DNA of 64,000 nucleotides from Xanthomonas sp. DAR 34887 (GTDB taxonomy: Bacteria > Pseudomonadota > Gammaproteobacteria > Xanthomonadales > Xanthomonadaceae): NCBI RefSeq assembly GCF_041245805.1, contig NZ_CP162490.1, positions 4,875,001 to 4,939,000 on the forward strand, written 5' to 3'. Positions 62,538 to 64,000 of this stretch are shown piece by piece (position 1 is the first letter of the stretch; each line of letters opens with the position of its first letter). The notes beneath the pieces were generated by a model, which had not been told where the DNA came from, made no database searches, and saw only the letters and a program-made list of their open reading frames with translations. Both the position numbers and the translations under genes were made by a program.

Positions 62538-63200
62538 CTGTCGGGACTGAAGTCCCTCCCACAATGCACCCAGCCAGCTGGCCGCAAGCCCCCTTGTAGA
62601 GTGGCTTCAGCCGCAACAAAGGAGATCGGAAACTGCACCGGTTGCGGACGCTGCCTGTCGGGGCTGAAGCCCTCCTACAGTGCACCCAGCCAGCTGGCCG
62701 CAAGTTCCCTTGTAGGAGCGGCTTCAGCCGCGACAAGAAGATCGGAAACTGCACCGGCTGCGGACCCTGCCTGTCGGGGCTGAAGCCCCTCCTACAGTGC
62801 ATCCAGCCAGCTGGCAGCAAGTCCCTGTAGGAGCGGCTTCAGCCGCGACAAAGGAGATCGGAAACTGCACCGGTTGCGGACGCTGCCTGTCGGGGCTGAA
62901 GCCCCTCCTACAGTGCATCCAGCCGGCTGGCCGCAAGCCCCTTGTAGGAGCGGCTTCAGCCGCGACGAACGAAGCCGGAAACTGGCATCGGCTGCGGACG
63001 CTATCCGTCGGGGCTGAAGCCCCTCCTACAGTGCATCCAGCCGGCTGGCCGCAAGCCCCTTGTAGGAGCGGCTTCAGCCGCGACGAACGAAGTCGGGAAC
63101 CGCATCGGCTGCGGACGCTGCCTGTCGGGGCTGAAGCCCCTCCTACAGTGCACCCAGCCGGCTGGCCGCAGCCCCTGTGGGAGCGACTTCAGTCGCGACG
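62538..63200. repeat. Tandem array of about 116-bp REP-hairpin units
   Basis: About six units begin with direct GTAGGAGCGGCTTC near 62596, 62711, 62826, 62943, 63061 and 63174 (113-118 bp apart). Each is paired with an inverted GGGGCTGAAGCCCC element reading to TCCTAC. Linkers (GATCGGAAACTGCACCGG, GCATCCAGCCGGCTGGCCGC) are shared. The first units use GTGGGAGGGACTTC and a damaged GTAGAGTGGC. Frames across it are translated repeats. Confidence 0.9.
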
Positions 63201-63310
63201 AGCGGAGCGGTAGCGCTGTCGATTTCGAACGGCATCTGTGCCCGAAGCCCCACCCGCAGTGCTCCCAACCGGCGCGCCGCCGCGCGTGCGGCAATGCCAC
63301 AGCGTCCACC

Positions 63311-64000
63311 TCACACCAGTTGCAGATCCCGCGCATGCGCCTGCGGAAACACTTTCTGCAATTGCGTCGGCGACAGGCCCCACATGCGGCTCAGCAGGCC
63401 GGCGAACAGGTCGCGGTAGTTGGTCAGCACCGGGTAGTCGCGATCCTGGAACAGCTTGTCCTTGCTCACCGCGACCTGCTCGCCGGCGATGCGGCCGCCG
63501 TTGACCGCGCCGCCCATCACCCAGTACGTGGTGCCGTGTCCATGGTCGGTGCCCTTGTCGCCGTTCTCGCGGAAAGTGCGGCCGAACTCGGACAGCACCA
63601 CCACCACGGTGTTGCGCCACTCCGGCCCCAGCGCCTCGGCATAGGCGGCCAGGCCTTCGGACAGGTTGCCGAGGTTGGTCGCCAGGGTGCCGTCGGTGCT
63701 GCCCTGGTTGACGTGCGTGTCCCAGCCGCCGACATCGACGAAGCCGAGCCGGTAGCGCTCGCGCATCAGCGTGGCGATGCGCCGGGTCTCGTCGGCGAAG
63801 GTGCGCGCGCTGGCGGCGCCGCGGTTGGCCTGCTGCATTTCGTCCTGCAACGCCTGCGATACCTGCTGGCGCAGCGCCAGGCCCTCGTGCGCAGCGCTGG
63901 CCAGCGGCGTGCCCTGGTACATCTGCGCCAGGATCCCGGCCTGGCGCTGGTCGAAGGCCGGGGTGGGATTGCGCTTGAGCGACAGGTTGGGAATGTCGCC
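63311..64000 (-). CDS. DUF1501 protein, 5' part beyond the window
   Basis: The visible 229 residues are the C-terminal part of a DUF1501 family protein. Blocks include FVDVGGWDTHVNQGSTDGTLATNLGNLSEGLAAYAEALG, NTVVVVLSEFGRTFRENGDKGTDHGHGTTYWVMGGAVNGGRI and NYRDLFAGLLSRMWGLSPTQLQKVFP. DUF1501 proteins are sulfatase-like, usually exported by Tat and paired with a DUF1800 gene. The frame stays open to the window edge, so the start and signal peptide lie outside. Confidence 0.9.
   Translation of the reverse strand, partial: GDIPNLSLKRNPTPAFDQRQAGILAQMYQGTPLASAAHEGLALRQQVSQALQDEMQQANRGAASARTFADETRRIATLMRERYRLGFVDVGGWDTHVNQGSTDGTLATNLGNLSEGLAAYAEALGPEWRNTVVVVLSEFGRTFRENGDKGTDHGHGTTYWVMGGAVNGGRIAGEQVAVSKDKLFQDRDYPVLTNYRDLFAGLLSRMWGLSPTQLQKVFPQAHARDLQLV

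Noticed and set aside
62439..63336. Several open frames in the second REP array
   Set aside because: They translate the repeats (GAASAATK, LSGLKPLLQC) and change frame from unit to unit.

Overview
The window looks like the chromosome of a Xanthomonadaceae gammaproteobacterium, most likely a Xanthomonas or close relative. The signs are very high GC with G/C-ending codons, a class II ribonucleotide reductase split into NrdJa and NrdJb, an Ala/Lys-rich histone-like protein, and abundant short palindromic repeats beginning GTAGGAGC or GTGGGAGC. This assignment is inference from content; no species marker was tested.

Region 1 (about 1-12,100) is an accessory island with visibly lower GC, long non-coding stretches and no housekeeping genes. 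It carries a small membrane protein, an H-NS-like silencer, a TTG-started class-I/CD-NTase-like nucleotidyltransferase overlapping a DUF6602-like PD-(D/E)XK nuclease candidate, an overlapping pair made of a TIR-domain protein and a HEPN-like (R-x4-H) protein, a separate small HEPN protein, a Hanks-type kinase with a large unassigned C-terminal region, a decayed phospholipase-D-like fragment and a secreted HAD/DUF2608 protein. I read this as a defence island. The TIR/HEPN pair and the nucleotidyltransferase/DUF6602 pair are the best candidates for undescribed systems. No integrase is visible. A tRNA-3'-end-like fragment near 498-524 could be an attachment-site relic.

Region 2 (12,100-28,000) is backbone: nrdJb, the histone-like gene and nrdJa on the minus strand with a well-spaced NrdR-box pair upstream; a DegP/HtrA protease; a YqjD/YqjE/YqjK-like envelope cluster; an AI-2E-type exporter; a HAD hydrolase; an M17 aminopeptidase; and an ECF sigma/anti-sigma pair divergent from a catalase-like peroxidase and cytochrome b561. 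A tandem macrorepeat of about 232-bp units (23,426-24,736), built from palindromic REP-like hairpins, lies between the aminopeptidase and the anti-sigma factor.

Region 3 (28,000-52,000) holds a ThuA-like protein, a TonB-dependent siderophore receptor, an ABC transporter with its own two-component system, a MacAB-like tripartite exporter whose adaptor is separated from its ABC genes by a 1.1-kb repeat-rich segment, an alpha/beta hydrolase, two EamA/RarD permeases, a PQQ-type sugar dehydrogenase, a decayed SDR gene, an M28 peptidase, a metallo-beta-lactamase-fold protein and trpS.

Region 4 (52,000-64,000) holds a secreted hypothetical, CsbD, an RpiR regulator with an EamA permease divergent from a ketopantoate-reductase-like gene and sharing a palindromic operator, two entericidin-like lipoproteins, arginase, tRNA-Thr(TGT), a SPOR protein with coaX and birA, mtfA, a second REP-type array (62,538-63,200) and the 3' part of a DUF1501 gene running off the window.
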